A stretch of DNA of 29,182 nt from assembly GCA_947169755.1 (NCBI GenBank), contig CAMVQX010000004.1:1-29182 (forward strand), given 5' to 3'. Origin of the DNA: an uncultured bacterium. Its GTDB lineage: Bacteria > Cyanobacteriota > Vampirovibrionia > Gastranaerophilales > Gastranaerophilaceae. Both the position numbers and the translations under genes were made by a program. Shown in pieces: positions 1 to 8,012 of this stretch (positions within the stretch are counted from its first letter, which is position 1; every line of letters begins with the position of its first letter). The notes beneath the pieces were generated by a model that had not been told where the DNA came from, did no database searches, and saw nothing but the letters and a program-made list of their open reading frames with translations.

Positions 1-675
1 TTCCGTCCTGTGATTTAAGCCGGATTGTTCCAATTCCGTCTTTTTAACATCTGCTTTTGCTTCAGCAATTCTTGCATTTGAGTCAGCTTCTGCATTTCTG
101 GCAATTGTTCTTTGTTCTTCAACTTTTACTTTTGCCTCACTTTTATATTTTACCCTTTTAGTCCAACCGTTTTGAATACTTTCTACTATTCTGGCAAAAA
201 TATTTTTTCTTTTTGTTTTTTGTACTTGGTTTGTTTTATTTCGTTTTGTTTTATGCGATTCTGCAATTCTCAACTGTCTTGTCTTTTCGGCTGCTTTTGC
301 AGCATCAGCTTCTGCTTTTGCTTGAGCCTTAGCTATTTTAGTTTGCGCCCTTGTTTCTAAGAAGCTTTTAAGTAGACTTTTTGTGCTTGATTCCGAAGCT
401 ACAGCGTTACCTTTGCCCAATGAACTCAAGATAACAACACCGCAAAAGGCAAGTGCACCCAAAATATATTTTCCGATATGCGACTTATCACTATCTGAAG
501 ACTCGGAAGATTTAAATTCATCCCGTACCGGTTGTTGAAGTGCTTGTCCGCCTTTTATTTGACCTGCATATTGATTATACGAAATTGGTTGATTATTTAG
601 ATTTACGGCATTGTCATAATCTTGCCAATTGCCGTATGTTAAATTATCTAAATTTGTTTCCCAATTAGATGACAT
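1..675 (-). CDS. Hypothetical membrane-anchored coiled-coil protein (3' part outside window)
   Basis: An open frame of 225 codons runs from an ATG at 673-675 to the window edge with no stop, so the gene is cut at its C-terminus. The start has a good ribosome-binding site (AAGGGG, about 7 nt upstream). The N-terminal ~60 residues are Asn/Gln/Tyr-rich and polar. They are followed by one hydrophobic segment at about residues 67-83 (ILGALAFCGVVILSS), then a long Ala/Lys/Glu/Arg-rich stretch with repeated AKA/EA units that looks like a charged helix or coiled coil. I do not recognise a family. It follows another unrecognised protein on the same strand by 130 bp. The topology is probably a single-pass protein with a long helical domain, but this is inference. 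Confidence 0.75.
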   Translation of the reverse strand, partial: MSSNWETNLDNLTYGNWQDYDNAVNLNNQPISYNQYAGQIKGGQALQQPVRDEFKSSESSDSDKSHIGKYILGALAFCGVVILSSLGKGNAVASESSTKSLLKSFLETRAQTKIAKAQAKAEADAAKAAEKTRQLRIAESHKTKRNKTNQVQKTKRKNIFARIVESIQNGWTKRVKYKSEAKVKVEEQRTIARNAEADSNARIAEAKADVKKTELEQSGLNHRTE

Positions 676-764
676 AAAATATCCCCTTAAATTTATAAAA
701 AAATTTTCGGAGAATAAATTGCCCCAAAACGCTAAAATAAATATTGCGCCATTTAAACATCGGC

Positions 765-770
765 ATTATA
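765..770 (-). promoter_or_regulatory. Possible -10 box for the left-edge gene
   Basis: TATAAT on the minus strand lies about 90 nt before the ATG at 675, in the 130 bp gap after the preceding gene. No convincing -35 hexamer is visible, so this is tentative. Confidence 0.3.
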
Positions 771-805
771 TTAGTATTTTAGGGGATAAAAACCTTTACA
801 AATCT

Positions 806-2341
806 TTACACTTTTGCGGAATTCAAAAGTTGTTGTTTGTCTTTATCGATATGCTTTTTGCGAGTGCCGTCTTTTGTTAATTGCTCAACGCTTGCTGTAA
901 TTGTTTCGATACACCCACATGTTGCAGTTGCTGCTGAATTTACATAAGGATTAGCGCTTGTAAGCCAACCTGCACCACCAAATACAGCACCGGAAATAGG
1001 ATCAGCCGCCAAGATGCCGTTTAATTTGCCTGAGTATGCTTCGTAAGCCATAAAATTGTTTTTAGTGGATGAATTTTTATCTTCTTCATCATTTAAAACG
1101 TTATTTTCTTTTAATGATTTTTTGTTATTTTTTAGCTGCAAATAAGTCAAAATTTCTGATGTCCAACTTGAGCCTGAGCAGAATACACTGAATAAAATAC
1201 CGAGTAATGTTGTTCCTGCGATAAATGCAGCTTTTGTCTTTTTATCTGTCGGAATGTTTGGAAGTTTAATATCTGTTGGAACATTACCTGCTTTTGCTTT
1301 TTTAGCAATGTACGATTTTGCTCGGCTAAAGTTTACCATACTATCCATTAATGGAGCAATAACAACACTTGTCAAAACACCCATGACCATTGACGGGAGC
1401 ATAATTGCTGTTGCTTTTTTTGTTCCAAAATTATCCTGATCTTGGAAAAAGTCTTTTACAGAGCCTAAACAATCATCCCAAGATCCTGCAAAAGCCAATG
1501 CAAGAACACTAAACCAATTATTTTTACCATCTTTCATTGACTTAACGTATTCTTTTAATCCGCCTTTTTTCATAAGATTTTTGAGCGGGTTTCCATTGTT
1601 TAATATTTCTATTTGTTCTTTTAAGTATTTTAATTCATCATTCTTAATAGCTTTTGCAACTTTTTTCTGTTCAAGTACAGCTTTTAAGCCCAAAACAGCC
1701 AATACGGGAACGAGCGCATAAGCTCCATATCTTGAAGATTTGCCGGAGTCTGCAAGAACTTCTTTTTTGATTTCGGCACTTGAAAATTTCTTAGAAATTC
1801 CTTCTATGCTTTCTTGTTCTTGCTCTAAGAATTGTGCTAATTCAGGATTTTTATCGCTTATTTCTTTTTTGTCTTCATCTGATAAATTTCTTAAATCGTA
1901 TGTTTTATCGCCGGCTTTGAGTTCTATTGTGTAATAGTTGTCATATTTTTCTTTTAAGAGTTTCAGATTGGATTTTTCTTCATCTGAAATTTTCATTTCG
2001 CCTATACGTTGAAAAACGTAACTTTTAGGTTTTTCCAATAGATTAAAAAGGTCATCCACTCTTGCTTTGTAAGTATTGACTCTTACGTCGCGTAAAAGTT
2101 TTGAATCTTCTTTAGAAAGTTTTTCAGGAGATTTTACATTAATTTCCCAATCTTCCGACAATTTTACATTCTCTTTTGCAAGGCGAAGATTAATATATTC
2201 TTTTAAAAATGAATTTTTATCATTATTAATTGTACAATTATCAAAACTTGCAGTTTGAGGCTTAGTAACAGGGGGTTGAGAGTTGCTGCTACTTTGCGGT
2301 TGTACACTAACTTGCTTTAACGCACTTACACTTTCTACCAT
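806..2341 (-). CDS. Hypothetical multi-pass membrane protein, 511 aa
   Basis: A complete 511-residue frame. The N-terminal ~40 residues are Ser/Gln/Pro-rich and of low complexity. A charged, mostly helical region follows to about residue 200. Hydrophobic segments then appear at about 205-222 (YALVPVLAVLGLKAV), 275-290, 312-332 (MLPSMVMGVLTSVVIAPL), 370-390 (AAFIAGTTLLGILFSVF) and a Gly/Ala-rich stretch near 450-485. There is no signal peptide at the N-terminus. I recognise no family or catalytic motif. No Shine-Dalgarno sequence is obvious upstream. The promoter is back-to-back with that of prfA, so the two genes diverge from a 100 bp region. It may be lineage-restricted, as no known domain is evident. 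Confidence 0.7.
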   Translation of the reverse strand: MVESVSALKQVSVQPQSSSNSQPPVTKPQTASFDNCTINNDKNSFLKEYINLRLAKENVKLSEDWEINVKSPEKLSKEDSKLLRDVRVNTYKARVDDLFNLLEKPKSYVFQRIGEMKISDEEKSNLKLLKEKYDNYYTIELKAGDKTYDLRNLSDEDKKEISDKNPELAQFLEQEQESIEGISKKFSSAEIKKEVLADSGKSSRYGAYALVPVLAVLGLKAVLEQKKVAKAIKNDELKYLKEQIEILNNGNPLKNLMKKGGLKEYVKSMKDGKNNWFSVLALAFAGSWDDCLGSVKDFFQDQDNFGTKKATAIMLPSMVMGVLTSVVIAPLMDSMVNFSRAKSYIAKKAKAGNVPTDIKLPNIPTDKKTKAAFIAGTTLLGILFSVFCSGSSWTSEILTYLQLKNNKKSLKENNVLNDEEDKNSSTKNNFMAYEAYSGKLNGILAADPISGAVFGGAGWLTSANPYVNSAATATCGCIETITASVEQLTKDGTRKKHIDKDKQQLLNSAKV

Positions 2342-2376
2342 ATTTATATTAAGAAAAGATAAAGTTAAAAATTGTC

Positions 2377-2406
2377 ATTATAATAAATATTGTAAAGAAA
2401 TGTAAA
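2377..2406 (-). promoter_or_regulatory. Sigma-70-type promoter for the 511-aa gene
   Basis: On the minus strand TTTACA (2401-2406) and TATAAT (2377-2382) are separated by 18 nt. The predicted transcript starts near 2370, giving a leader of about 30 nt. Confidence 0.6.
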
Positions 2407-2407
2407 T

Positions 2408-2435
2408 TTGAAAATTTTCATGTTCCTGTTACAAT
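2408..2435 (+). promoter_or_regulatory. prfA promoter, predicted leaderless start
   Basis: TTGAAA (2408-2413) and TACAAT (2430-2435) are spaced by 16 nt. The ATG of prfA begins at 2442, just 6 nt after the -10 box, where transcription itself would be expected to start. No Shine-Dalgarno precedes the ATG, which fits a leaderless mRNA. Confidence 0.6.
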
Positions 2436-2441
2436 CGAATT

Positions 2442-3527
2442 ATGAACGATATAGTAGAACAGATTAAACAAATAGAACAAAAATACACAGAGTTGGGTGA
2501 AACTCTCTCAGATCCTGCCGTAATTCAAGATTATAACAAATTTAAAGAATTATCAAAGCAACGTAAATCCATGGAAGAAGCTGTTGAGATTTACCACGAA
2601 TGGCAAAAAGTTACCCAAGCAATTGAAGATGCAAAAGAAATGATCCATTCTGAAACTGATGAAGAAATGAGAACATTTTTAAAAGCTGAAATGGAAGAAA
2701 ACGAGGCAAAAATTCCTGTAATAGAAGAAAAAATGAAGGTTCTTTTATTGCCGCGCGACCCTATGGATGATAAGGATATTATGCTTGAAATCAGAGGCGG
2801 TGCAGGTGGAGATGAAGCCAATATTTTTGCAGGTGATTTAGCGAGAATGTACATGCGATATGCCGATAAACAGGGCTGGAAAACTCAAATCTTGAGTAAA
2901 ACAGAATGTGAAGCAGGCGGATTTTCTGAAATTATTATTTCAATGAAAGGTGACAGTATCTATTCAAAATTGAAATATGAATCGGGTGTTCACCGTGTTC
3001 AGCGTGTTCCTGTTACCGAATCTCAAGGCAGAGTCCATACTTCAACCGCTACAGTTGCTGTAATGCCTGAAGTTGATGATGTTGAAATTGAAATCAGACC
3101 TGAAGATATTGAAATGTCTACGGCAAGATCCGGCGGTGCAGGCGGTCAAAACGTCAACAAAGTAGAAACTGCAGCAAGGTTGTTCCACAAACCTACAGGA
3201 ATTATGATTTTTTGTACAGAAGAACGTTCGCAACTCCAAAATAAAGAGCGTGCAATGCAGATTTTGAAAGCAAAACTTTACGATATGGAAGTTCAAAAGC
3301 AAATGCAGGAAATTACTGATTTGCGCCGTTCTCAGGTTGGAACAGGCGACAGATCTGAACGTATCAGAACATACAATTTCCCGCAAGGACGCTTGACAGA
3401 TCATAGAATTAATCATAATTTAAACGTAAATACGGTTATTGACGGCGATTTAGATGAGTTGATTAATCTTTTGATGGAACACGATCAAAAATTAAAGCTT
3501 GAAAAACTTGCAGAGGTAGGCGCTTAG
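2442..3527 (+). CDS. prfA: Peptide chain release factor 1 (RF1)
   Basis: Class I release factor that reads UAA and UAG in the ribosomal A site and triggers hydrolysis of the peptidyl-tRNA. At 361 residues it has the usual RF1 length. The codon-recognition PxT motif is PVT at residues 190-192 (within RVPVTESQGR). The catalytic GGQ motif is at 234-236 (GGAGGQNVNK). The N-terminal third is the charged helical domain typical of RF1. The stop codon TAG shares its G with the GTG start of ylxR. No prmC (the methyltransferase that modifies the GGQ glutamine and commonly lies next to prfA) is present nearby. The start has no Shine-Dalgarno but sits at the predicted transcription start. Confidence 0.97.
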   Translation: MNDIVEQIKQIEQKYTELGETLSDPAVIQDYNKFKELSKQRKSMEEAVEIYHEWQKVTQAIEDAKEMIHSETDEEMRTFLKAEMEENEAKIPVIEEKMKVLLLPRDPMDDKDIMLEIRGGAGGDEANIFAGDLARMYMRYADKQGWKTQILSKTECEAGGFSEIIISMKGDSIYSKLKYESGVHRVQRVPVTESQGRVHTSTATVAVMPEVDDVEIEIRPEDIEMSTARSGGAGGQNVNKVETAARLFHKPTGIMIFCTEERSQLQNKERAMQILKAKLYDMEVQKQMQEITDLRRSQVGTGDRSERIRTYNFPQGRLTDHRINHNLNVNTVIDGDLDELINLLMEHDQKLKLEKLAEVGA

Positions 3528-3772
3528 TGGTAACAAGAAAATGTGCAGGCTGTTCACAACTTAAAAATCGTAATGAGTTAATAAAAATCACACGTGAAAA
3601 TCAGCATGGCGACATTATTTTAAACCCCGACAATAAAATATTTGGCAGATCTGTATATCTCTGTTATAATAAGACTTGTATAGAAGCAGCTTTCAAAAAA
3701 AATAAAATTTCAAAAATCTTGAAAGCTTCTGTGCCGGACGATTTGAAAGGAAAATTACTAAATGAGTTTTGA
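3527..3772 (+). CDS. ylxR: YlxR/RnpM family RNA-binding protein (DUF448)
   Basis: A small 81-residue protein of the YlxR family, whose Bacillus member (RnpM) has been described as a modulator of RNase P. The family features are visible: an N-terminal RKCAGC motif followed by a basic helix, and the central GRSVYLC segment with a second Cys in the following helix, which is basic (KKNKISKILK). The GTG start overlaps the prfA stop by one base (TAGTG), with AGAGG about 10 nt upstream. Its end overlaps the infB start by 11 nt, so prfA, ylxR and infB are translationally linked. ylxR usually sits between nusA and infB. Here prfA takes the place of nusA. Confidence 0.9.
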   Translation: MVTRKCAGCSQLKNRNELIKITRENQHGDIILNPDNKIFGRSVYLCYNKTCIEAAFKKNKISKILKASVPDDLKGKLLNEF

Positions 3773-6266
3773 TACAATAAGGATAAATGAATTGGCAAAA
3801 GAAATGGGATTATCAAACAAAGAAATCCTTGAAAAATTTGCACAAATTTCAATAACCGGTAAAACTCATTCAAGCACTGTTACAATGGAACAGGTTAAAA
3901 AACTTAAAGACTTTATTGAATCCGGCGGTGTTAAAGAAGTTAAAAAGCCTAAAGCTTTTGTTGTTAAAAAATCTAAAACTTCTGACGCTCCTATTGTTGA
4001 AGAAATTAAAAAAGAAGAAAAGAAACCTGAAGTCGTTAAAAAAGTTACAACTGCACCAAAAGTTGAAATAGTTAAACCGAAACCGACAAACAGATTGGAA
4101 ATTGTCAGACGTGCACCACAACGTCAAGAAGGTGATGAAAGGAAATTCTCGCGCCCAGACAAACCTGAACGACCGGCAAGACCTCCGCGTGCAGATAGAC
4201 CGGAAAGACCTTTTAATAAAACAGATAAACCTAAAGATGGCGCACCTAAAAAACCTTTTGAAAGACCTTCAGGTGAAAGAAAACCTATACAAAGAACAAT
4301 AATTTCTCAAGATATTTATGAAAACAGAGGCCCTTCAAGACGCCGTCAAGACAACAACAAGAAGAAAGGTAAAGATTTCAATTCAAAAAAAGAAGAACAG
4401 GAAATGATTTCTCTTGAGAAGGCTGCTGCACAAAAGCACAAAAAACGTTCTCACAAAGAGGAAGAAGCTCAGGCTGTTACTCAAATTGTTGTAAACAGAG
4501 CTATGACAATCAGCGAATTGTCAGAAAAAATTCAAAAAACTCCGGCTGAAATTATTAAATTTCTTATGTTTCAGGGTGTTATGGCAACTGTAAACCAGCT
4601 TATTGATATAGATGTAATTAAAAAGATATGTGCCGAATATGAGCTTGAAGTCTTGGATGAAGATTTAGATGCTTATATGGAAGAAGAGTTAGAGAAAGAA
4701 GAAAAGGTCAAAAAGCTTACAGAAGTTGATAAAAAATTACTTAAAAGGCGTGCACCGGTTGTTAGTATTATGGGACACGTTGACCATGGTAAGACCACTC
4801 TTTTGGATAGTATCAGAGCTTCAAAACACAAAATTGTTGCAACCGAAGTCGGGGGTATAACACAGTCAATTGGTGCTTATACAGTTTATTTGGATAATAA
4901 CAAAGAAAAGAAAATTGTATTTGTAGATACTCCGGGACACGAAGCGTTTACGGAAATGAGGGCACGTGGTGCAAAAGCTACAGATATCGCAATTCTTGTC
5001 GTAGCTGCAGATGATGGTATAATGCCTCAAACAATCGAAGCTATTAACCATGCAAAGGCTGCTGAAGTTCCTATTATTGTTGCTGTTAACAAGATTGATA
5101 AACCTGATGCAAACCCTGATAAAATTTTGCAGCAGTTGACAGAACACGGTCTTGTTCCTGAAGAATGGGGCGGTGATACAATTACAGTCAAAGTTTCTGC
5201 TTTGCAAGGTACAGGTATTGATGAACTTTTGGAATATATTCTTTTGGTAGCTGATGTACAAGATTTGAAAGCTAATCCAAAGGCTGAAGCTTCCGGTGTT
5301 GTTATTGAGGCAAATTTAGACAAAGGTAAAGGCCCTGTTGCAACGCTATTGGTTCAAAACGGTACATTGAGAGTCGGAAATTGTTTGGTTGTAGGCACAG
5401 CTTGCGGCAGAGTTCGTGCGTTGTTATCGGATTCAGGTGAAAGAATTCAAAAGGCAGAACCTTCTACGCCGGTTGAGATTTTAGGCTTGACAGAAGTTCC
5501 GCAGGCCGGAGATTATTTTGAAGTTGTTAAAAATGAAAAAGAAATGAAACAAATCGTTAACGAACGCAAAGAAAAAGAACGTGATAAACGTCTTGATGCA
5601 ATGTTACCTGCTCATGTCCGCAGAGAAGCAGTTGCCGGCGAAGATGATATTCCTCAATTAAATTTGATTATCAAAGCCAATACAAATGGTGCTGCAGAAG
5701 CTGTTTCACAAGCTATTGCTCAATTAGAATCGACTGAAATCAAGACAAAAATCATTCATGTTGGTGTTGGCGATATTTCTGAAGCTGATGTAATGCTTGC
5801 ATCTGCATCAAACGCTTTGATTTTGGGATTTACTGTAAAAGAGGATTCAAACGCACTTGCGGCTGCTGAAAAAGAAGGTGTTACAATCAAGAAATATGAT
5901 ATTATATATCAAATTCTTGAAGATATTGAACAGACAATGCTTTCACTTCTTGAACCGGAAGTTAAGCAGGTTGAACTTGGTAAAGCCGAAGTTCGTCAAG
6001 TATTTACAATCGGTAAGACTACACGTATTGCAGGTTGCTATGTAACTGAAGGTAAGATTGTAAGAAGCAAAGATGCAGTCCTTTATCGTAACGGAGAAGA
6101 AATTTTCCGCGGTGCAATTGATCAGTTGAAACGATTTAAAGATGATGTAAAAGAAGTTGCTCAAGGTTTTGAATGCGGTATTTCTTTTGCAAAATGGAAC
6201 GACATTGAAATCGGCGATATTATAGAAGTTTCAACAACAGAAGAAATTGAACGTAAGTCTCTTTAA
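3762..6266 (+). CDS. infB: Translation initiation factor IF-2
   Basis: GTPase that delivers formyl-Met-tRNA to the 30S subunit and promotes subunit joining. It has 834 residues. An IF2 N-domain is at about 1-50, followed by a long Lys/Pro/Arg-rich low-complexity linker (about 60-230) and a second IF2 N-type domain at about 245-295. The G domain has GHVDHGKTT at 338-346, DTPGH at 389-393 and NKID at 443-446. Domains II, III and the fMet-tRNA-binding C-terminal domain follow. AAAGGA lies 10 nt before the ATG. The start is inside the end of ylxR. rbfA and truB, usual downstream partners, are not adjacent but lie on the other strand at 9713-10905. No clear terminator follows the stop codon. Confidence 0.97.
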   Translation: MSFDTIRINELAKEMGLSNKEILEKFAQISITGKTHSSTVTMEQVKKLKDFIESGGVKEVKKPKAFVVKKSKTSDAPIVEEIKKEEKKPEVVKKVTTAPKVEIVKPKPTNRLEIVRRAPQRQEGDERKFSRPDKPERPARPPRADRPERPFNKTDKPKDGAPKKPFERPSGERKPIQRTIISQDIYENRGPSRRRQDNNKKKGKDFNSKKEEQEMISLEKAAAQKHKKRSHKEEEAQAVTQIVVNRAMTISELSEKIQKTPAEIIKFLMFQGVMATVNQLIDIDVIKKICAEYELEVLDEDLDAYMEEELEKEEKVKKLTEVDKKLLKRRAPVVSIMGHVDHGKTTLLDSIRASKHKIVATEVGGITQSIGAYTVYLDNNKEKKIVFVDTPGHEAFTEMRARGAKATDIAILVVAADDGIMPQTIEAINHAKAAEVPIIVAVNKIDKPDANPDKILQQLTEHGLVPEEWGGDTITVKVSALQGTGIDELLEYILLVADVQDLKANPKAEASGVVIEANLDKGKGPVATLLVQNGTLRVGNCLVVGTACGRVRALLSDSGERIQKAEPSTPVEILGLTEVPQAGDYFEVVKNEKEMKQIVNERKEKERDKRLDAMLPAHVRREAVAGEDDIPQLNLIIKANTNGAAEAVSQAIAQLESTEIKTKIIHVGVGDISEADVMLASASNALILGFTVKEDSNALAAAEKEGVTIKKYDIIYQILEDIEQTMLSLLEPEVKQVELGKAEVRQVFTIGKTTRIAGCYVTEGKIVRSKDAVLYRNGEEIFRGAIDQLKRFKDDVKEVAQGFECGISFAKWNDIEIGDIIEVSTTEEIERKSL

Positions 6267-6360
6267 AAATAATTAGTAAAGTTTTGTAAAAATACTAGCA
6301 AAAAAATCCTTTTACATGATTTATTACCACAGCGTAAAAAACATGAAAGGAATAATATTT

Positions 6361-6810
6361 ATGCAAGTACAAAGAGTTCAAAATCATCCGCAATTTACAG
6401 GTGTAAGTTACAGATTCCCTGAAGGAGTTGCTAAAAAGAATTTTGGTTTGATAATAGAAAGTTTACCAGATGAAGCAAGACGTTATTTAGGCACTGCTTT
6501 AAATTTTAATAATAAACTTGCGCATGTAGATTTAGATATGGTACTTAGTCCAAATGGTATTGAACAGTCAATTAAACATGGTGAAAAGGTATATTCAGGA
6601 ATATTCACTCCGCTTGGAGCAGATGGTAATATACTAAGGGTTGCTGTAAAATCTGACAATAGTGAACAAATTTTAAATATCCACTTAAAAAGTCGTGAAA
6701 AGGCAGCTAATTATTATCAAGAACTGGCAGATACTAAGCCAATATATCGTCCTTTAGGTGTAGCATGCGCATTGGATGATTCTTTATCAAAATTAAATTT
6801 AAATGCATAA
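6361..6810 (+). CDS. Tandem paralogue 1 of an M(Q/R)VQRVQ protein family, unknown function
   Basis: A 149-residue protein beginning MQVQRVQNHPQF. An in-frame ATG lies upstream at 6316, but 6361 is preferred. The leader ATGAAAGGAATA (6343-6354) recurs before the second copy (6812-6823), where an in-frame stop follows it, so this block is the ribosome-binding region (AAAGGA). No signal peptide, membrane segment or catalytic motif is visible. Features shared with the next two genes are the N-terminal M(Q/R)VQRVQ, a central (I/F)(F/I)TP-like segment and a C-terminal (L/M)xSxxxAxxxY helix. This copy is the shortest and most diverged: it lacks the ~30-residue C-terminal tail of the others. Function unknown; probably cytosolic. 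Confidence 0.75.
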   Translation: MQVQRVQNHPQFTGVSYRFPEGVAKKNFGLIIESLPDEARRYLGTALNFNNKLAHVDLDMVLSPNGIEQSIKHGEKVYSGIFTPLGADGNILRVAVKSDNSEQILNIHLKSREKAANYYQELADTKPIYRPLGVACALDDSLSKLNLNA

Positions 6811-6829
6811 AATGAAAGGAATATAAATC

Positions 6830-7372
6830 ATGCAAGTACAAAGAGTCCAAAATACACAACCCCACTTTACTAATATGAGTTTCATCGCAGAAAAAGGGAT
6901 TCCTGAAGAGAAAATAACCCCCTACCTTGTAGAAGCTTGTAAAAAAGCAAAAACAATATTAGATGGTGTCCCCGAATGTGATATGGTTGATGTTCAACTA
7001 ATGATTGATAAAGACTTAGTTCCAAGGATTATCACTGGAACTGCAGATAATTATAGTACGTTTTTCACTCCTGTAGAACCAAATAGAATTACTCCTGAAT
7101 TTTTGCATGTAAAAACAATGAATCATCCCCACTCTGATATTGGGAAATGGAGTAAAGGATTAGAAGATACTGTAGTTTATAAGCTTCCAAGTTCTACAGA
7201 AGCTGCAGCAGTTTATGGCAAAATGCAAAATGCTAAGACAAAGTATGAAAAAGCTGCTCTGTTTGCTAGGGTTGTTTACGAATCAATGGTAAGACAAATT
7301 GAAGAAGCAAGGAATGCGGCAAAGCAAACAAAAGCAACTGTGGAAAGTTTTTATGGAATTTTTGACAAATAA
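6830..7372 (+). CDS. Tandem paralogue 2 of the M(Q/R)VQRVQ family, unknown function
   Basis: A 180-residue protein starting MQVQRVQNTQPHF, 19 nt after paralogue 1 and almost certainly co-transcribed with it. AAAGGA stands about 9 nt before the ATG. It shares with paralogue 3 the block KLPSSTEAAAVYGKMQ followed by a KYEKA-type helix (KMPSAVAAEKAYADMQ and KYERA in copy 3), and the FFTPVEP segment. The C-terminal ~35 residues are a charged helix. No transmembrane or secretion signal is seen. A strong terminator lies just downstream, so copies 1 and 2 form one transcription unit and copy 3 another. I recognise no family with a known function. Confidence 0.8.
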   Translation: MQVQRVQNTQPHFTNMSFIAEKGIPEEKITPYLVEACKKAKTILDGVPECDMVDVQLMIDKDLVPRIITGTADNYSTFFTPVEPNRITPEFLHVKTMNHPHSDIGKWSKGLEDTVVYKLPSSTEAAAVYGKMQNAKTKYEKAALFARVVYESMVRQIEEARNAAKQTKATVESFYGIFDK

Positions 7373-7381
7373 TCTTAAACC

Positions 7382-7427
7382 GATTTACAAAAAAATCCTT
7401 TTTAAAAGAGGATTTTTTTTGTAAATC
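7382..7427 (+). terminator. Rho-independent terminator after paralogue 2
   Basis: A long inverted repeat pairs GATTTAC-A7-TCC (7382-7398) with GGA-T8-GTAAATC (7410-7427) around an 11-nt loop. The T-run lies inside the 3' arm, as in an intrinsic terminator whose stem extends across A and U tracts. Confidence 0.75.
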
Positions 7428-7465
7428 TTTAGTTAATAAATAATCACAAGTTATTTTGTAGAAAT

Positions 7466-7471
7466 TATAAT
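7466..7471 (+). promoter_or_regulatory. Possible -10 box for paralogue 3
   Basis: TATAAT lies 19 nt before the ATG at 7491 and downstream of the terminator, so a separate promoter for copy 3 is expected here. No good -35 is visible at 16-18 nt spacing. Confidence 0.35.
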
Positions 7472-7490
7472 TTTATAAAAGGGATATCAA

Positions 7491-8012
7491 ATGAGAGTTC
7501 AAAGAGTTCAACAATCTCAAAGTTTTGGAATGTTAAAACCTATGTGCGGCAGAAAGGCACTTAGCAATTTAGACCGTAATGTATTATTGTTTTTACGTGG
7601 AGCTAAAGAAGAGCTTGCAAATACAGCTGTAGATTTGGAATTGGTAGGAGAAAAAGCTGATCCAGTAGTTTCAACACCATATTGCGCATATACAGGTGAT
7701 TTTATACCTGTGATAGATGAAGATACAAAATATCTTAAATATTTAAGAATAAAAGCTGTAATTGCTCGAAGTGATAAATATAACTTGCTGGTCGCAGGAA
7801 AAGAACATTTATTATCTATAAAAATGCCGAGTGCTGTTGCTGCGGAAAAAGCTTATGCCGATATGCAAAAAGCTCAAAACAAATATGAACGTGCAGTTGC
7901 ATTTACAAAAATTTTAGACGACAATTTTATTTTACAAAATAAACAAAATGCACTTGAAAACGCTGCCAATCAACCCAAAGACTCTATAATCTCAGATATT
8001 TTAGGGACATAA
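7491..8012 (+). CDS. Tandem paralogue 3 of the M(Q/R)VQRVQ family, unknown function
   Basis: A 173-residue protein starting MRVQRVQQSQSFGM, with GGGAT about 6 nt before the ATG. The C-terminal half aligns by eye with paralogue 2: KMPSAVAAEKAYADMQKAQ and KYERAVAFTKIL against KLPSSTEAAAVYGKMQNAK and KYEKAALFARVV. The N-terminal half diverges beyond the first seven residues. There is no signal peptide or membrane helix. It has its own presumptive promoter after the terminator at 7382-7427. Its last 12 nt overlap the convergent HicB-like gene, so transcription of the two may interfere. Function unknown. Confidence 0.78.
   Translation: MRVQRVQQSQSFGMLKPMCGRKALSNLDRNVLLFLRGAKEELANTAVDLELVGEKADPVVSTPYCAYTGDFIPVIDEDTKYLKYLRIKAVIARSDKYNLLVAGKEHLLSIKMPSAVAAEKAYADMQKAQNKYERAVAFTKILDDNFILQNKQNALENAANQPKDSIISDILGT

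Noticed and set aside
112..360. Plus-strand frame of 82 codons near the left edge
   Set aside because: It is Phe/Cys-rich antisense of a Lys/Ala-rich minus-strand coding region that stays open across the whole 675 bp.
3042..3416. Minus-strand frame of 124 codons inside prfA
   Set aside because: It is antisense to the highly conserved GGQ region, Cys/Phe-rich in composition and without a start signal. It is a shadow of prfA.
4140..4400. Repetitive Lys/Pro/Arg-coding stretch as a possible DNA repeat or recombination site
   Set aside because: It is the usual low-complexity linker of IF-2 and is in frame throughout.
4866..5323. Minus-strand frames of 98-131 codons inside infB
   Set aside because: They are antisense to the G domain of IF-2, whose sequence is fully explained by the plus strand.
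6316..6360. Upstream ATG extending paralogue 1 by 15 codons
   Set aside because: The second copy carries the same leader with a stop codon in it, showing that the block is a ribosome-binding region and the real start is 6361.
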